From the NCBI GenBank assembly GCA_043721855.1, contig JAYSPY010000005.1, forward strand, positions 1-48,969: 48,969 nucleotides of DNA. The letters run 5' to 3'. The notes under the pieces were generated by a model. That model was not told the DNA's origin. It made no database searches and saw nothing but the letters and a program-made list of their open reading frames with translations. The DNA is from JACMNW01 sp043721855. Its GTDB lineage: Bacteria; Pseudomonadota; Alphaproteobacteria; Rhodobacterales; Rhodobacteraceae. The position numbers and the translations under genes are program-made. Shown in pieces: positions 8,159 to 16,752 of this stretch. The number at the start of each line of letters is the position of its first letter. The stretch's first letter is position 1.

Positions 8159-9151
8159 TTAAAATGTTTTTGGGGGCCGCATCTGTAAAAGATGCGGCCT
8201 TTTTTGGTGTCGCCGTGCTTCCGCGCGTTCTTGCCAGATCACCAAAAGCCCTGAGCCGACAATAATTGCGATCCCGATCCATCCCGTGCTATCGGGCCAA
8301 TCAAACCAAAATATCCAACCATAAATCACCCCCCAGATCAGCGCTGTATATTCGAACGGCGCTACGACATTGGATTGCGAAATCCGGTAGGCTTGGGTTA
8401 GTAAAGTCAAGCCCGCGGCGGCAATCACGCCGCATGCCATCATTAATAATGTGTCAAAACCGGTTGGTAGCACCCAGCCGCGCGTCATGAAGGCAATGCT
8501 CTTGTGGCCGGTTCCCGCGAAATCGCCAGATCCGAAAATGCCAGACAAGATCAGCGCGCAAAACAGGAATACCGCGTTGCCCCAAAAGGCGAGTGCGGCT
8601 GCTGTTTCAGTTGTGCCCATGCGGCGGGCTGATACCATCGACACGCCGTATGTGAGGCCAGAGAGAATGGCTAAAAGGGCAGCCCAATCAAACAGGTCGC
8701 TGCCGGGGCGAACCATAATTATGACGCCAACAAAACCCGAAACGACTGACAGCCAACGCGGCAGCCCTACTTTTTCCTTCAGAATCAATACTGACAGCAA
8801 GGTGATGAACAAGGGGGCTGCGAAATATAGCGCGACCGTTGTGGCCAAGGGCAAGGCCGCGAGCGCCAGATAATAGGACGTATAGGCAACAAACATCATG
8901 AAGCCGCGCCCAATCATGCGGCGCAGACCGGGTGTGACGAGGGTGGCAAGGCCACCGTTCAGCTGTACGAGAATAAGCAAAAACGGCACGGCAGTAAGGC
9001 TGCGCAGCACCATGGCTTGATGCAACGGATAGGTGCCGCTGAGCAGTTTCAAGATCAGGTCCTGGACGGCGAAAACAGCAATACCTGCGATCAGGAACAA
9101 AATCCCGGCGGTGTTGCGAGACGGTTGTTGGGGAAGATTTGCTGTCGCCAT
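8159..9151 (-). CDS. EamA/DMT-family transporter
   Basis: A 330-residue integral membrane protein with about ten hydrophobic segments arranged as two EamA repeats of five helices (roughly residues 14-145 and 155-310). Typical DMT features are the LAALPLATTVALYFAAPLFITLLSVLILKEKVG stretch at about 95-130 and its counterpart ISQSNVVAPFEYTALIWGVIYGWIFW in the second repeat. The family exports metabolites or amino acids, or takes up small solutes; the substrate cannot be inferred. The last residues (about HQKRPHLLQMRPPKTF) are encoded by DNA that also forms the opposing tig terminator hairpin, an unusual constraint on the C-terminal tail. It is convergent with tig (11 bp between stops). Confidence 0.88.
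   Translation of the reverse strand: MATANLPQQPSRNTAGILFLIAGIAVFAVQDLILKLLSGTYPLHQAMVLRSLTAVPFLLILVQLNGGLATLVTPGLRRMIGRGFMMFVAYTSYYLALAALPLATTVALYFAAPLFITLLSVLILKEKVGLPRWLSVVSGFVGVIIMVRPGSDLFDWAALLAILSGLTYGVSMVSARRMGTTETAAALAFWGNAVFLFCALILSGIFGSGDFAGTGHKSIAFMTRGWVLPTGFDTLLMMACGVIAAAGLTLLTQAYRISQSNVVAPFEYTALIWGVIYGWIFWFDWPDSTGWIGIAIIVGSGLLVIWQERAEARRHQKRPHLLQMRPPKTF
8175..8205 (+). terminator. Rho-independent terminator of tig
   Basis: GGCCGCATC (8175-8183), a 7-nt loop, GATGCGGCC (8191-8199) and then a run of six T. A textbook intrinsic terminator 28 bp past the tig stop. It lies inside the 3-prime end of the convergent EamA gene. Confidence 0.95.
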
Positions 9152-9226
9152 ACATCAAGTTAGCGGGGATGCACCACATAGCGCTTGGCGAAAACCGACA
9201 CTGTGATGTCGAAGTCCATGTGCCCA

Positions 9227-9262
9227 TAAAAAACCGCGCAAGGCTGCCCCCGCGCGGTTTTG
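9227..9262 (-). terminator. Rho-independent terminator of the rpsF-rpsR-rplI operon
   Basis: Read on the minus strand: AAACCGCGC, a loop, GCGCGGTTT, then a T-run (A-run 9228-9233 on the plus strand). It begins 18 bp beyond the rplI stop. Confidence 0.93.
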
Positions 9263-9279
9263 ATTGTTTGGCGCAAAGA

Positions 9280-9864
9280 TCAGTCGCGACCTAAATCAGC
9301 ACCATCCTGCGCGGCGCCCATTTCGTCGAACATGCCAGCTATTTCAAAATCAGCCGCTGCTTCAGCCTCGGCAGCCAATTCCTGAATGGATTTGCCAGCG
9401 GCTTGCAGTTCGGCTTCTTCTGCCGAACGGGCGACGTTCATTGTGATCTTGGCAGACACTTCTGGATGCAGAACCACGGTCACGGCATGCAGGCCCAGAT
9501 CCTTGATAGGACGGTCCAGCACAACCTGATTGCGGTCCACGGTAAAGCCGCCGGCGATGGCAGCCTCTGCCGCGTCGCGCGTGGTGACAGAGCCGTAAAG
9601 CGCGCCCGAATCCGAGGCAGACCGGATCACTACGAAAACCTGGCCATCAAGAGTATCGGCAAATGCCTTGGCCTCTGTCCTTGTTTCCAGGTTGGTGGCT
9701 TCGAGTTGCACTTTCTTGGCCGCGAATGAGGCGATGTTCGTGGCGCTTGCGCGCAGCGCCTTGCCTTGGGGCAGCAGGAAGTTGCGACCGTAGCCGTCTT
9801 TTACTTTGACGACATCGCCCATCTGGCCGAGCTTGGGCACGCGTTGAAGGAGAATAACTTGCAT
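9280..9864 (-). CDS. rplI: 50S ribosomal protein bL9
   Basis: bL9 binds 23S rRNA near the L1 stalk and has two globular domains joined by a long helix. The N-domain signature is clear at residues 1-35 (MQVILLQRVPKLGQMGDVVKVKDGYGRNFLLP). The C-domain covers about residues 75-150 (LYGSVTTRDAAEAA and HAVTVVLHPEVSAKITMNV). The 194-residue length exceeds the ~150 of E. coli because of an acidic, Ala/Glu-rich tail of about 45 residues, common in alphaproteobacterial bL9. It is the last gene of the rpsF-rpsR-rplI operon, 11 bp after rpsR. Confidence 0.97.
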   Translation of the reverse strand: MQVILLQRVPKLGQMGDVVKVKDGYGRNFLLPQGKALRASATNIASFAAKKVQLEATNLETRTEAKAFADTLDGQVFVVIRSASDSGALYGSVTTRDAAEAAIAGGFTVDRNQVVLDRPIKDLGLHAVTVVLHPEVSAKITMNVARSAEEAELQAAGKSIQELAAEAEAAADFEIAGMFDEMGAAQDGADLGRD

Positions 9865-9875
9865 GTTTGCGCTCC

Positions 9876-10103
9876 TTATTTCACGGCATAGGGCAGCAGG
9901 GCAAGAAAGCGGGCGCGTTTGATGGCGGTTGCCAGTTCACGCTGCTTTTTGGCCGAGACTGCGGTAATACGGGACGGCACGATCTTGCCACGCTCGGATA
10001 TGTAGCGTTGCAGGGTGCGGGTGTCTTTGTAGTCGATTGCCGGAGCATTGTCGCCCGAGAAGGGGCAGACTTTGCGGCGACGGAAAAACGGTTTGTTTGC
10101 CAT
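9876..10103 (-). CDS. rpsR: 30S ribosomal protein bS18
   Basis: A 75-residue bS18, the normal size. bS18 pairs with bS6 on the 30S platform. Characteristic residues are RRRKVCPFSGDN (8-19), DYKDTRTLQRYISERGKIVPSRITAVSAKKQRELATAIKRARFLALLPY. The middle gene of the operon, 23 bp after rpsF, with a good AGGAAAGGACC ribosome site upstream. Confidence 0.98.
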   Translation of the reverse strand: MANKPFFRRRKVCPFSGDNAPAIDYKDTRTLQRYISERGKIVPSRITAVSAKKQRELATAIKRARFLALLPYAVK

Positions 10104-10126
10104 TTGGCTGGTCCTTTCCTATCTGA

Positions 10127-10591
10127 TCAACGACGCGGTGCGCCACTAAAGCCGCCGCGGTCACCACCACGGTCGCCGCCACGGTCAGGGCGGTCACCGA
10201 ACGAGGGGCGTTCGCGACGTTCGCCGCCAAAACCACCGCCATCGGGACGATCGCCGCGTTCGCGGTCATCGCGTTTCTGCATCTGGACCGACGGCCCTTC
10301 GACATGGGCATCGACCTTGATGGTCAGAATGCGCATCACATCGTCATGCAGACGCATCAGGCGTTCCATTTCCTGAACGGCGGCGGAAGGCGCGTCCGTT
10401 TTCAGAAAGGCGTAGTGGCCCTTGCGGTTCTTGTTGATCTTGTAGGCCATCGTCTTGACGCCCCAGTATTCGTTTTCAACGACTTTACCGCCGTTGTCCG
10501 CGAGAACGGTCGAGAAATGTTCGATAAGGCCTTCGGCTTGCGTATTGGACAAGTCCTGACGCGAGATAAAAACATGCTCATATAGGGGCAT
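10127..10591 (-). CDS. rpsF: 30S ribosomal protein bS6 with RGG-rich C-terminal tail
   Basis: The 154-residue product has the bS6 ferredoxin-like fold in residues 1-100 (MPLYEHVFISRQDLS at the start; YWGVKTMAYKINKNRKGHYAFL near 43-64). After residue 105 comes a disordered, Arg/Gly/Asp-rich tail with repeated RGD/GG units (ERRERPSFGDRPDRGGDRGG). In E. coli the tail is short and is modified with glutamates; here it is long and basic-acidic, resembling RNA-binding RGG tails. It is the first gene of rpsF-rpsR-rplI. A 239-bp region upstream, running to the end of the small ORF at 10831, should hold the promoter, but I saw no clear -35/-10 pair there. Confidence 0.97.
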   Translation of the reverse strand: MPLYEHVFISRQDLSNTQAEGLIEHFSTVLADNGGKVVENEYWGVKTMAYKINKNRKGHYAFLKTDAPSAAVQEMERLMRLHDDVMRILTIKVDAHVEGPSVQMQKRDDRERGDRPDGGGFGGERRERPSFGDRPDRGGDRGGDRGGFSGAPRR

Positions 10592-10830
10592 GCAAACTCC
10601 AGTTCTGTGACGTGCATTTCATAGGTCGAACGATCCCTGCCGCGTGATCGACCACGAGAGGCTGCACCGGTTTATAGGGGTGCGACAGGAAGCGGTGGTT
10701 TAGCGGGGACATCTGCATTGCGCAAGGGCAGAGATTGCTGCGAGAAGGGCAGGGCTGTCGGATCGGAACGGCCGATGGCAGTTCCGCAAGGACATTTACG
10801 AAAAGATGGTTTTTGCGGACTTTTTCCAGG

Positions 10831-11097
10831 TCAAACCGTCGCGCAAAGGCAATCTGATTGCCACAGCGCAAAATCCGGCTCCGACCGCTCGGACGCCAGA
10901 TAGCGCGGCCAAGCCAGCGCTTCATGCGCAACGATGCCAAGCTCCCAAACACAGAAGGTGGGGCGCAGGGCGGGCGCGTTCGGGTAGGCGGGATGAAACG
11001 GGGCGAAGGCAATAAGCGGGCGGTCAAGGTGGTGGACGGCTTGCCACAGTCGTGACGATTGCGCGCGCGCCACCTGCGCGCTATTGCAAAAGGGCAT
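10831..11097 (-). CDS. Small conserved-looking protein divergent from fabD
   Basis: An 88-residue ORF starting at ATG 11097, only 16 bp from the fabD start. A GTG at 11073 is an alternative start. The sequence looks like a genuine protein and not a shadow: it has the segment LDRPLIAFAPFHPAYPNAPALRPTFCVWELGIVAHEALAWPRYL, with aromatic and Pro residues well placed and codon usage like the neighbours. I have the impression that other Rhodobacteraceae contain short proteins with a WELGIVxHExxAWxRYL motif, but I cannot verify this here. Function unknown; no signal peptide or membrane helix. It fills what would otherwise be a 522-bp gap between rpsF and fabD. Confidence 0.55.
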   Translation of the reverse strand: MPFCNSAQVARAQSSRLWQAVHHLDRPLIAFAPFHPAYPNAPALRPTFCVWELGIVAHEALAWPRYLASERSEPDFALWQSDCLCATV

Positions 11098-11113
11098 GCT
11101 AACGGGGGGAACC

Positions 11114-12043
11114 ATGAGCCGCGCATTTGTATTTCCGGGGCAGGGTGCCCAGACCATCGGTATGGGCCGGGCATTGGCCGAGGCATACCCAGCCGCACGC
11201 GCCGTGTTCGATGAGGTGGACGCGGCCTTGGGGGAAAAGCTGTCGGCGCTGATCTGGGAGGGGACGATTGAGGAGTTGACCCTGACACAGAACGCGCAGC
11301 CGGCTTTGATGGCAACATCGATGGCGGCGTTGCGGGCGCTGGAGGCTGAGGGGATGGGGCTGGAGATGGCCGCGTTTGTGGCGGGGCACAGTCTGGGGGA
11401 ATATTCGGCGCTATGTGCGGCGGGCGCGATTGGGTTGGCGGATACGGCGCGGCTGTTGCGGGTGCGGGGGCGTGCCATGCAAGAGGCGGTGCCAGTGGGT
11501 GTGGGGGCGATGGCAGCGCTGCTGGGGCTGGATTTTGCAGCGGCAACCGAAGTGGCTGCCGAGGCTGCGCAGGGCGCGGTGTGCCAAGCCGCCAATGACA
11601 ATGAGCCGGGGCAAGTGGTGGTATCGGGGCACCGCGCGGCGGTTGAGCGCGCGCTGGATATCGCAAAGGCGCGCGGCGCGAAGCGGGCGATCTTGCTGCC
11701 GGTATCTGCGCCGTTCCATTGCGTGCTGATGGAACCTGCGGCGGCGGTTATGGGCGAGGCGTTGGCAAGCGTGGTGATATCAGCGCCGCGTGTGCCGGTG
11801 GTGGTGAATGTGCGCGCAGAGGCGGTATCGGAGCCGGACCGCATCCGGGCCCTGTTGGTGGCACAAGTGACGGGATCGGTGCGTTGGCGCGAATCCGTTT
11901 TGTGGATGGAAGGGGCTGGGGTGACCGAGTTCTGGGAAATTGGTGCCGGCAAGGCGCTATCAGGGATGATCAAGCGCACGGCGACAGGGGCTGTAACGCG
12001 GGCGGTGGGCACGCCGGAAGACGTGACGGCGGCAAAGGGTTAG
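11114..12043 (+). CDS. fabD: Malonyl-CoA:ACP transacylase
   Basis: FabD moves malonyl from CoA to acyl carrier protein, providing extender units for type II fatty acid synthesis. The 309-residue length is normal. Motifs: GQGAQ (9-13), nucleophile Ser93 in GHSLGEYSALCAAG, and the partner His202 in SAPFHC. The start at 11114 follows a strong GGGGGGA ribosome site. It heads the fab region (fabD, fabG, acpP, fabF), although a minus-strand gene separates fabD from fabG. Confidence 0.97.
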   Translation: MSRAFVFPGQGAQTIGMGRALAEAYPAARAVFDEVDAALGEKLSALIWEGTIEELTLTQNAQPALMATSMAALRALEAEGMGLEMAAFVAGHSLGEYSALCAAGAIGLADTARLLRVRGRAMQEAVPVGVGAMAALLGLDFAAATEVAAEAAQGAVCQAANDNEPGQVVVSGHRAAVERALDIAKARGAKRAILLPVSAPFHCVLMEPAAAVMGEALASVVISAPRVPVVVNVRAEAVSEPDRIRALLVAQVTGSVRWRESVLWMEGAGVTEFWEIGAGKALSGMIKRTATGAVTRAVGTPEDVTAAKG

Positions 12044-12049
12044 TTCAGC

Positions 12050-12793
12050 TTAGCGCTGACCCGCCGGGATGTGTACGGTGTGACCGTGTTCGGGCGGAAC
12101 CAGAAGCAGCGTGATCTGGCGCGTCGTTTCATCATGAGAAAAGTCGTGTGGCACCTCGATGAAAGGCACGCCAGCTTTTCGCAGGACTTCGCGTTTTACC
12201 GCATCGCGCATAAAAGTTTTGGCTTGGTAATGGCCTGATCCTTGATATTCGATGGCAAGCCTGAGCCGGCCAAAGCGGTCGAAGATCGCAAAATCCAGAC
12301 GTTTGAAATTGATCGAGGCATAGGCTGCGCGCTGTTGATCCTGGCTAAGGCCAGCTTGTTTCGGGCGAATGATTTCACCCAAACTGGTCTGCGCCATAAC
12401 CCGGTAACCATTGTTCAGTTTGGCGGCACAGGATTCCAAAAGCGGAAGCAGGCGGGCTTCTTCGCGGTTGCGAAGGGGCGTGACTTCAAATTCGGCCGGC
12501 GCGATGGCTTCCATCTGTTGTTTTGGATCATGCCGGCTGGGTTTAAGGGGGAAAGAAAGCGTGGCATGCGAAAGGGTGGCAGCCGTGTTTGGTGCAGCTG
12601 TCGGCGCGGCGAGCGTACGCCCCTGATAATGCTTTGTTCGGAAGGCTCGGCGGCGGCTTTGCACACGTAAAGATATCCGGCTGGCTAAAAGCAGGCCGAT
12701 GATCAACACCAAACCCCAGAGTGCAGCGTCAAGAGAAGGCAACGCAGGAACCTTCGTCATCAGGATTGACGCATATGCGTTGAGTTCGGACAT
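12050..12793 (-). CDS. Membrane-anchored DUF2726 protein
   Basis: A 247-residue protein. A hydrophobic segment at residues 24-40 (LWGLVLIIGLLLASRI) suggests an N-terminal membrane anchor with the rest in the cytoplasm. After a basic/Ala-Pro linker (about 45-95) comes a DUF2726 domain (roughly 100-235), a predicted PD-(D/E)XK-like nuclease fold. Relevant pieces are LDFAIFDRFGRLRLAIEYQGSGHY near 176-199 (D, E and Q in the order expected for such folds) and KREVLRKAGVPFIEVPHDFS near 210-228. Catalysis has not been demonstrated for this domain as far as I know. It is convergent with fabD (6 bp apart) and divergent from fabG. An internal ATG at 12763 is an alternative start. Confidence 0.8.
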   Translation of the reverse strand: MSELNAYASILMTKVPALPSLDAALWGLVLIIGLLLASRISLRVQSRRRAFRTKHYQGRTLAAPTAAPNTAATLSHATLSFPLKPSRHDPKQQMEAIAPAEFEVTPLRNREEARLLPLLESCAAKLNNGYRVMAQTSLGEIIRPKQAGLSQDQQRAAYASINFKRLDFAIFDRFGRLRLAIEYQGSGHYQAKTFMRDAVKREVLRKAGVPFIEVPHDFSHDETTRQITLLLVPPEHGHTVHIPAGQR

Positions 12794-12946
12794 CGGCGAA
12801 ATGACCTTTGATTTAGTACGCAATGTTGGGGATAATTCTGGTACTAATAGGGCGGCAAATCGGTCTTTGTTGCATTTGAGTGGGTAGATTTGAGGCGATG
12901 AGCCTGCTACGCCCGCGCTGGTATTGTTGGGGGGGAGAGAATTCAA

Positions 12947-13684
12947 ATGTTCGATCTTAGTGGAAAATGCGCGCTGGTCACCGGAGCCTCGGGCGGTATT
13001 GGCGCAGAGGTGGCGCGGGTTTTGCATGGCAAGGGGGCCACGGTGACGCTGTCGGGCACGCGGTTGGAGCCGCTGCAGGCGCTGGCAGCGGAATTGGGCG
13101 AGCGGGCCTTTGTGGTGGCATGCGATCTGTCGGACATGGTTTCGGTCGAGGCGTTGCCAAAGACGGCAGCCGGGTTGATGGGATCGGTGGATATTCTGGT
13201 CAACAATGCAGGCATCACGCGTGACGCCTTGATGATGCGCATGAGCGATGATGACTGGCTGGCGGTGATAGAGGTGAACCTGAATTCCACCTTCCGGCTG
13301 ACGCGGTCTGTTTTGCGCGGCATGATGAAGGCGCGCTGGGGGCGGATTGTGAACATCACCTCGGTTGTGGCGCAGGCGGGCAATCCGGGGCAGGCGAATT
13401 ACGGGGCTGCCAAGGCGGGCGTGGTCGGCATGTCGAAATCGCTGGCGCAGGAGGTTGGGTCGCGCGGGATCACCGTCAATTGCGTGGCGCCGGGATTGGT
13501 GGCAACACCGATGACCGACAAGTTGAACGACGCGCAGCGCGACAGCATTCTGAAAGGTGTGCCGTTGGGACGGATGGGCACACCACATGAAATTGCGGCG
13601 GCGGTGCTGTATTTCGCGTCGAACGAGGCGGCCTATGTGACCGGGGCGACGCTGGATATCAATGGCGGCGGCGATATGCTGTAA
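12947..13684 (+). CDS. fabG: 3-oxoacyl-ACP reductase
   Basis: FabG reduces 3-ketoacyl-ACP to 3-hydroxyacyl-ACP with NADPH. The 245-residue SDR has the cofactor loop TGASGGIG (12-19), NNAG (86-89), and the catalytic Ser139, Tyr152, Lys156 (YGAAK). The C-terminus AAYVTGATLDINGGGDML is typical of FabG. Its position between fabD and acpP/fabF and the match to FabG rather than to generic SDRs make the assignment firm. A GGGGGGGAGAG ribosome site precedes the ATG. The 153-bp region upstream is shared with the divergent DUF2726 gene. Confidence 0.96.
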   Translation: MFDLSGKCALVTGASGGIGAEVARVLHGKGATVTLSGTRLEPLQALAAELGERAFVVACDLSDMVSVEALPKTAAGLMGSVDILVNNAGITRDALMMRMSDDDWLAVIEVNLNSTFRLTRSVLRGMMKARWGRIVNITSVVAQAGNPGQANYGAAKAGVVGMSKSLAQEVGSRGITVNCVAPGLVATPMTDKLNDAQRDSILKGVPLGRMGTPHEIAAAVLYFASNEAAYVTGATLDINGGGDML

Positions 13685-13857
13685 GCGGCTCGCCGCAGCA
13701 CCGTGTGGGAAAGCATTTGCCTTGCCGTGCGGGCCTTGCTATAGGCGCGCTGAATACGCCCGGACTTGATCTTGGTGGCCTGCGGTATCGCAGGAAAACC
13801 GCCCAACTCGGGCACTGGCGAAGACCGGGCAGAGACCCGCAACCTATGAGGAATACC

Positions 13858-14091
13858 ATGAGCGACATCGCTGATCGTGTGAAGAAAATCGTCGTCGAGC
13901 ATCTTGGCGTCGAGGGTGAAAAGGTAACGGCCAATGCGTCGTTCATCGACGATCTGGGTGCCGACAGCCTTGATACTGTTGAATTGGTTATGGCGTTTGA
14001 AGAAGAATTCGGGATTGAGATTCCGGATGACGCTGCAGAAACCATTCAGACCTTTGGCGACGCAGTGAAGTTCATCACCGAAGCAGCCTGA
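13858..14091 (+). CDS. acpP: Acyl carrier protein
   Basis: A 77-residue acidic carrier protein. The 4-prime-phosphopantetheine attachment motif GADSLDTVELVMAFEEEF is complete with Ser37 as the modified residue. The start MSDIADRVKKIV matches the family and follows GAGGAA; the frame is open upstream but carries no homology there. It is 173 bp downstream of fabG and followed by its own terminator, consistent with separate, high expression of ACP. Confidence 0.98.
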   Translation: MSDIADRVKKIVVEHLGVEGEKVTANASFIDDLGADSLDTVELVMAFEEEFGIEIPDDAAETIQTFGDAVKFITEAA

Positions 14092-14112
14092 GTTTTTCAG
14101 GCTACGGTTGCA

Positions 14113-14145
14113 AAGCGGCACTCCTTCTGGGGTGCCGTTTTCGTT
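14113..14145 (+). terminator. Rho-independent terminator of acpP
   Basis: CGGCAC (14116-14121), loop, GTGCCG (14132-14137), followed by TTTT; flanking A and T residues extend the stem. It starts about 22 bp after the acpP stop codon. Confidence 0.88.
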
Positions 14146-14251
14146 TGGCGAATGACGTGAGGGCGCATTGTTGCCTTGAGCCGGGCCTTTGGTTGCGCAA
14201 GGGTTTGGGGCCGTGTATCAAAACCTGCGATAAGAAAATTCGGGGGCCGGA

Positions 14252-15514
14252 ATGCGTCGAGTGGTTGTGACTGGTTTGGGAATGGTGACGCCGCTGGCTT
14301 GCGGGGTCGAGGAAACCTGGGCGCGGCTGATTGCGGGGCAGTCAGGGGCGGGCACGATTACGCGGTTTGATACAACCAATGTGGTGACGCAATACGCCTG
14401 CGAAGTGCCGCGCGGCGATGGCACGGCTGGCACGTTCAACCCCGATGACTGGATGGAGCCGAAGGACCAGCGCAAGGTGGATGATTTCATTTTGTATGGC
14501 GTGGCGGCGGCGGTGCAGGCGGTTATGGATTCGGGTTGGGTGCCCGGCGATGAAGATGCGCGCTGCCGGACAGGCGTAATGATGGGGTCTGGGATTGGCG
14601 GGCTTAGTGCCATTGCAGATACGGCCGTGTTGATCAAGGAGCGCGGGCCAAAGCGGGTGTCGCCGTTCTTTATACCAAGCGCGCTGATCAATCTGATCTC
14701 GGGTCAAGTGTCCATTCGGTTTGGTTTCAAAGGGCCGAACCATGCGGTGGTGACCGCGTGTTCAACGGGTGCACATGCGATTGGCGATGCAGCCCGTCTG
14801 ATCCAATGGGGCGACGCTGATGTGATGGTGGCTGGGGGTGCGGAATCTCCGATATCCGAGATTGGCATCGCCGGGTTCAACGCCTGCAAAGCGCTATCGA
14901 CCAAGCGCAGCGATGATCCGACCAAGGCCAGCCGTCCCTATGATGCAGACCGCGATGGGTTTGTGATGGGCGAAGGGGCTGGTGCGGTTGTGCTGGAGGA
15001 ATACGAACACGCGGTCGCGCGCGGGGCCAGGATTTACGCCGAGGTGCTGGGTTACGGCATGTCGGGCGATGCATATCACATCACAGCGCCTGCCGAGGAC
15101 GGCGACGGGGCGTATCGGTCTATGTCCGCAGCATTGAAGCGGGCGGGGCTGGCACCGGCCCAGATTGATTATATCAATGCGCATGGAACATCGACGATGG
15201 CAGATGTGATTGAACTGGCGGCGGTGGAGCGGTTGCTCGGCGATGCGGCGGGCGCTGCGTCAATGTCATCAACGAAATCGGCCACCGGGCATTTGCTGGG
15301 CGCAGCAGGGGCGATTGAGGCGATATTCGGCATTCTGGCGCTGCGCGATCAAATTGCACCGCCGACGATCAATTTGGATCATCCGGCAGTGGAGCACCGA
15401 ATTGATTTGGTGGCGAACGCGGCCAGAGCGCGCAAGATTGATTATGTGCTTTCCAATTCCTTTGGCTTTGGGGGCACCAATGCCAGCCTTGTTTTTGGGC
15501 GGGGCCTGAACTGA
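14252..15514 (+). CDS. fabF: 3-oxoacyl-ACP synthase II (KAS II)
   Basis: The condensing enzyme that elongates acyl-ACP with malonyl-ACP. The 420-residue product has the KAS II Cys-His-His triad: Cys170 in TACSTGAHAIGDA, His311 in NAHGTST and His347 in ATGHLLGAAGAIE. The C-terminal SNSFGFGGTNASLVF motif is intact. The start MRRVVVTGLGMVTPL is typical. It lies after the acpP terminator, so it probably has its own promoter in the 106-bp gap. Its stop codon overlaps the mltG start by one base (TGATG), indicating translational coupling. Confidence 0.97.
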   Translation: MRRVVVTGLGMVTPLACGVEETWARLIAGQSGAGTITRFDTTNVVTQYACEVPRGDGTAGTFNPDDWMEPKDQRKVDDFILYGVAAAVQAVMDSGWVPGDEDARCRTGVMMGSGIGGLSAIADTAVLIKERGPKRVSPFFIPSALINLISGQVSIRFGFKGPNHAVVTACSTGAHAIGDAARLIQWGDADVMVAGGAESPISEIGIAGFNACKALSTKRSDDPTKASRPYDADRDGFVMGEGAGAVVLEEYEHAVARGARIYAEVLGYGMSGDAYHITAPAEDGDGAYRSMSAALKRAGLAPAQIDYINAHGTSTMADVIELAAVERLLGDAAGAASMSSTKSATGHLLGAAGAIEAIFGILALRDQIAPPTINLDHPAVEHRIDLVANAARARKIDYVLSNSFGFGGTNASLVFGRGLN

Positions 15515-16692
15515 TGTGGCGGTCGGTTGCATCGAACGCGCTGACGTTGTTCATTGTTGCGTTGATTGCGGCGGCAGGCACGCTTGCCTGGGGTCGCAAA
15601 CAGTTCACAGGGCCGGGGCCGCTTGCGGCATCTGTCTGTGTGAAAGTCGAAAAAGGCGCATCGCTGAGTGCGGTCAGCCGGTCTTTGGAAGATCAGGGCG
15701 CGGTTTCTGACGCGCGGATTTTCCGCATCGGGGCGGATTATTCGGAAAAGGCGGCGGGGCTGAAGTTTGGCAGTTATCTGGTGCCGCCGGGATCGTCGAT
15801 GCAATCGGTTCTGGATATCTTGACGGCTGGCGGGCAATCTACTTGCGGGCGTGAAGTGAATTTTCGCATTGGGGTGACGAAATCCGAGATCGTGCTGCGG
15901 GAACTCGACCCCGCCGACAACCGCTACGTCGAAGTGGTGAAGTTTGATCCGGTTGTGGACGCGGTGCCTGCGGAATATATTGATGCGGCGGCGGAGAATG
16001 ATCTGCGGTGGCGTATCACGCTGGCGGAAGGCGTGACAAGCTGGCAGGTGGTGGAAAGCCTGAAGCGGGCTGATTTCATGCAAGGAACGGTGGCGGCGGT
16101 GCCAGCGGAGGGGTCTTTGGCACCGGACAGTTACGAGGTGGACAAGGGCGGTGATCGGGGTGCGCTGTTGGCCGCGATGCAGGACAGCCAAAAGGTGATA
16201 TTGGCCGAACTGTGGGATGATCGGGCGGATGGCCTGCCATATGACACGCCGGAAGAGGCGCTGATCATGGCCTCGATCGTCGAGAAGGAAACCGGGGTAG
16301 CGGAAGAACGCAAGCAGGTGGCATCGGTGTTTTTGAACCGCATTGCACAGGGCATGAAGTTGCAAACCGACCCCACGGTTATTTACGGGCTGACCAAGGG
16401 CGAGGGGGCGTTGGGCAGGGGTCTGCGGCAAAGCGAACTCCGCCGGGAGACGCCCTATAATACTTATGTCATCGACGGGCTGCCGCCGACGCCGATTGCC
16501 AATCCGGGCAAGCTGTCGATTGAGGCGGCGCTGAACCCGGATACGACGCCTTATATCTTTTTCGTGGCCAATGGGACGGGCGGGCATGCCTTTGCTGCGA
16601 CCTTGGAAGAGCATAACAAGAATGTGGCGAAGTGGCGGGAAATTGAGGCGCAGCAAGGGGTTGATGGTGCAACTGGGGTGCAGGGTGACTGA
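15514..16692 (+). CDS. mltG: Endolytic murein transglycosylase
   Basis: MltG cuts nascent peptidoglycan glycan strands in the periplasm and helps set strand length. The 392-residue protein starts with a membrane anchor (residues 8-27, ALTLFIVALIAAAGTLAW), followed by a LysM-like region and the YceG catalytic domain. The catalytic Glu is Glu257 in ASIVEKETGVAEER; downstream are LQTDPTVIYGL and YNTYVIDGLPPTPIANPG, both family signatures. It is one of the few envelope genes here. Coupling to fabF by a TGATG overlap is common in alphaproteobacteria and may tie wall growth to lipid synthesis. Confidence 0.95.
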   Translation: MWRSVASNALTLFIVALIAAAGTLAWGRKQFTGPGPLAASVCVKVEKGASLSAVSRSLEDQGAVSDARIFRIGADYSEKAAGLKFGSYLVPPGSSMQSVLDILTAGGQSTCGREVNFRIGVTKSEIVLRELDPADNRYVEVVKFDPVVDAVPAEYIDAAAENDLRWRITLAEGVTSWQVVESLKRADFMQGTVAAVPAEGSLAPDSYEVDKGGDRGALLAAMQDSQKVILAELWDDRADGLPYDTPEEALIMASIVEKETGVAEERKQVASVFLNRIAQGMKLQTDPTVIYGLTKGEGALGRGLRQSELRRETPYNTYVIDGLPPTPIANPGKLSIEAALNPDTTPYIFFVANGTGGHAFAATLEEHNKNVAKWREIEAQQGVDGATGVQGD

Positions 16693-16752
16693 ATTCCGCA
16701 TAAACCTTTCGGATTGGTTGGTGGCGCGCACGCACAACCATAGGGGGTTAAC

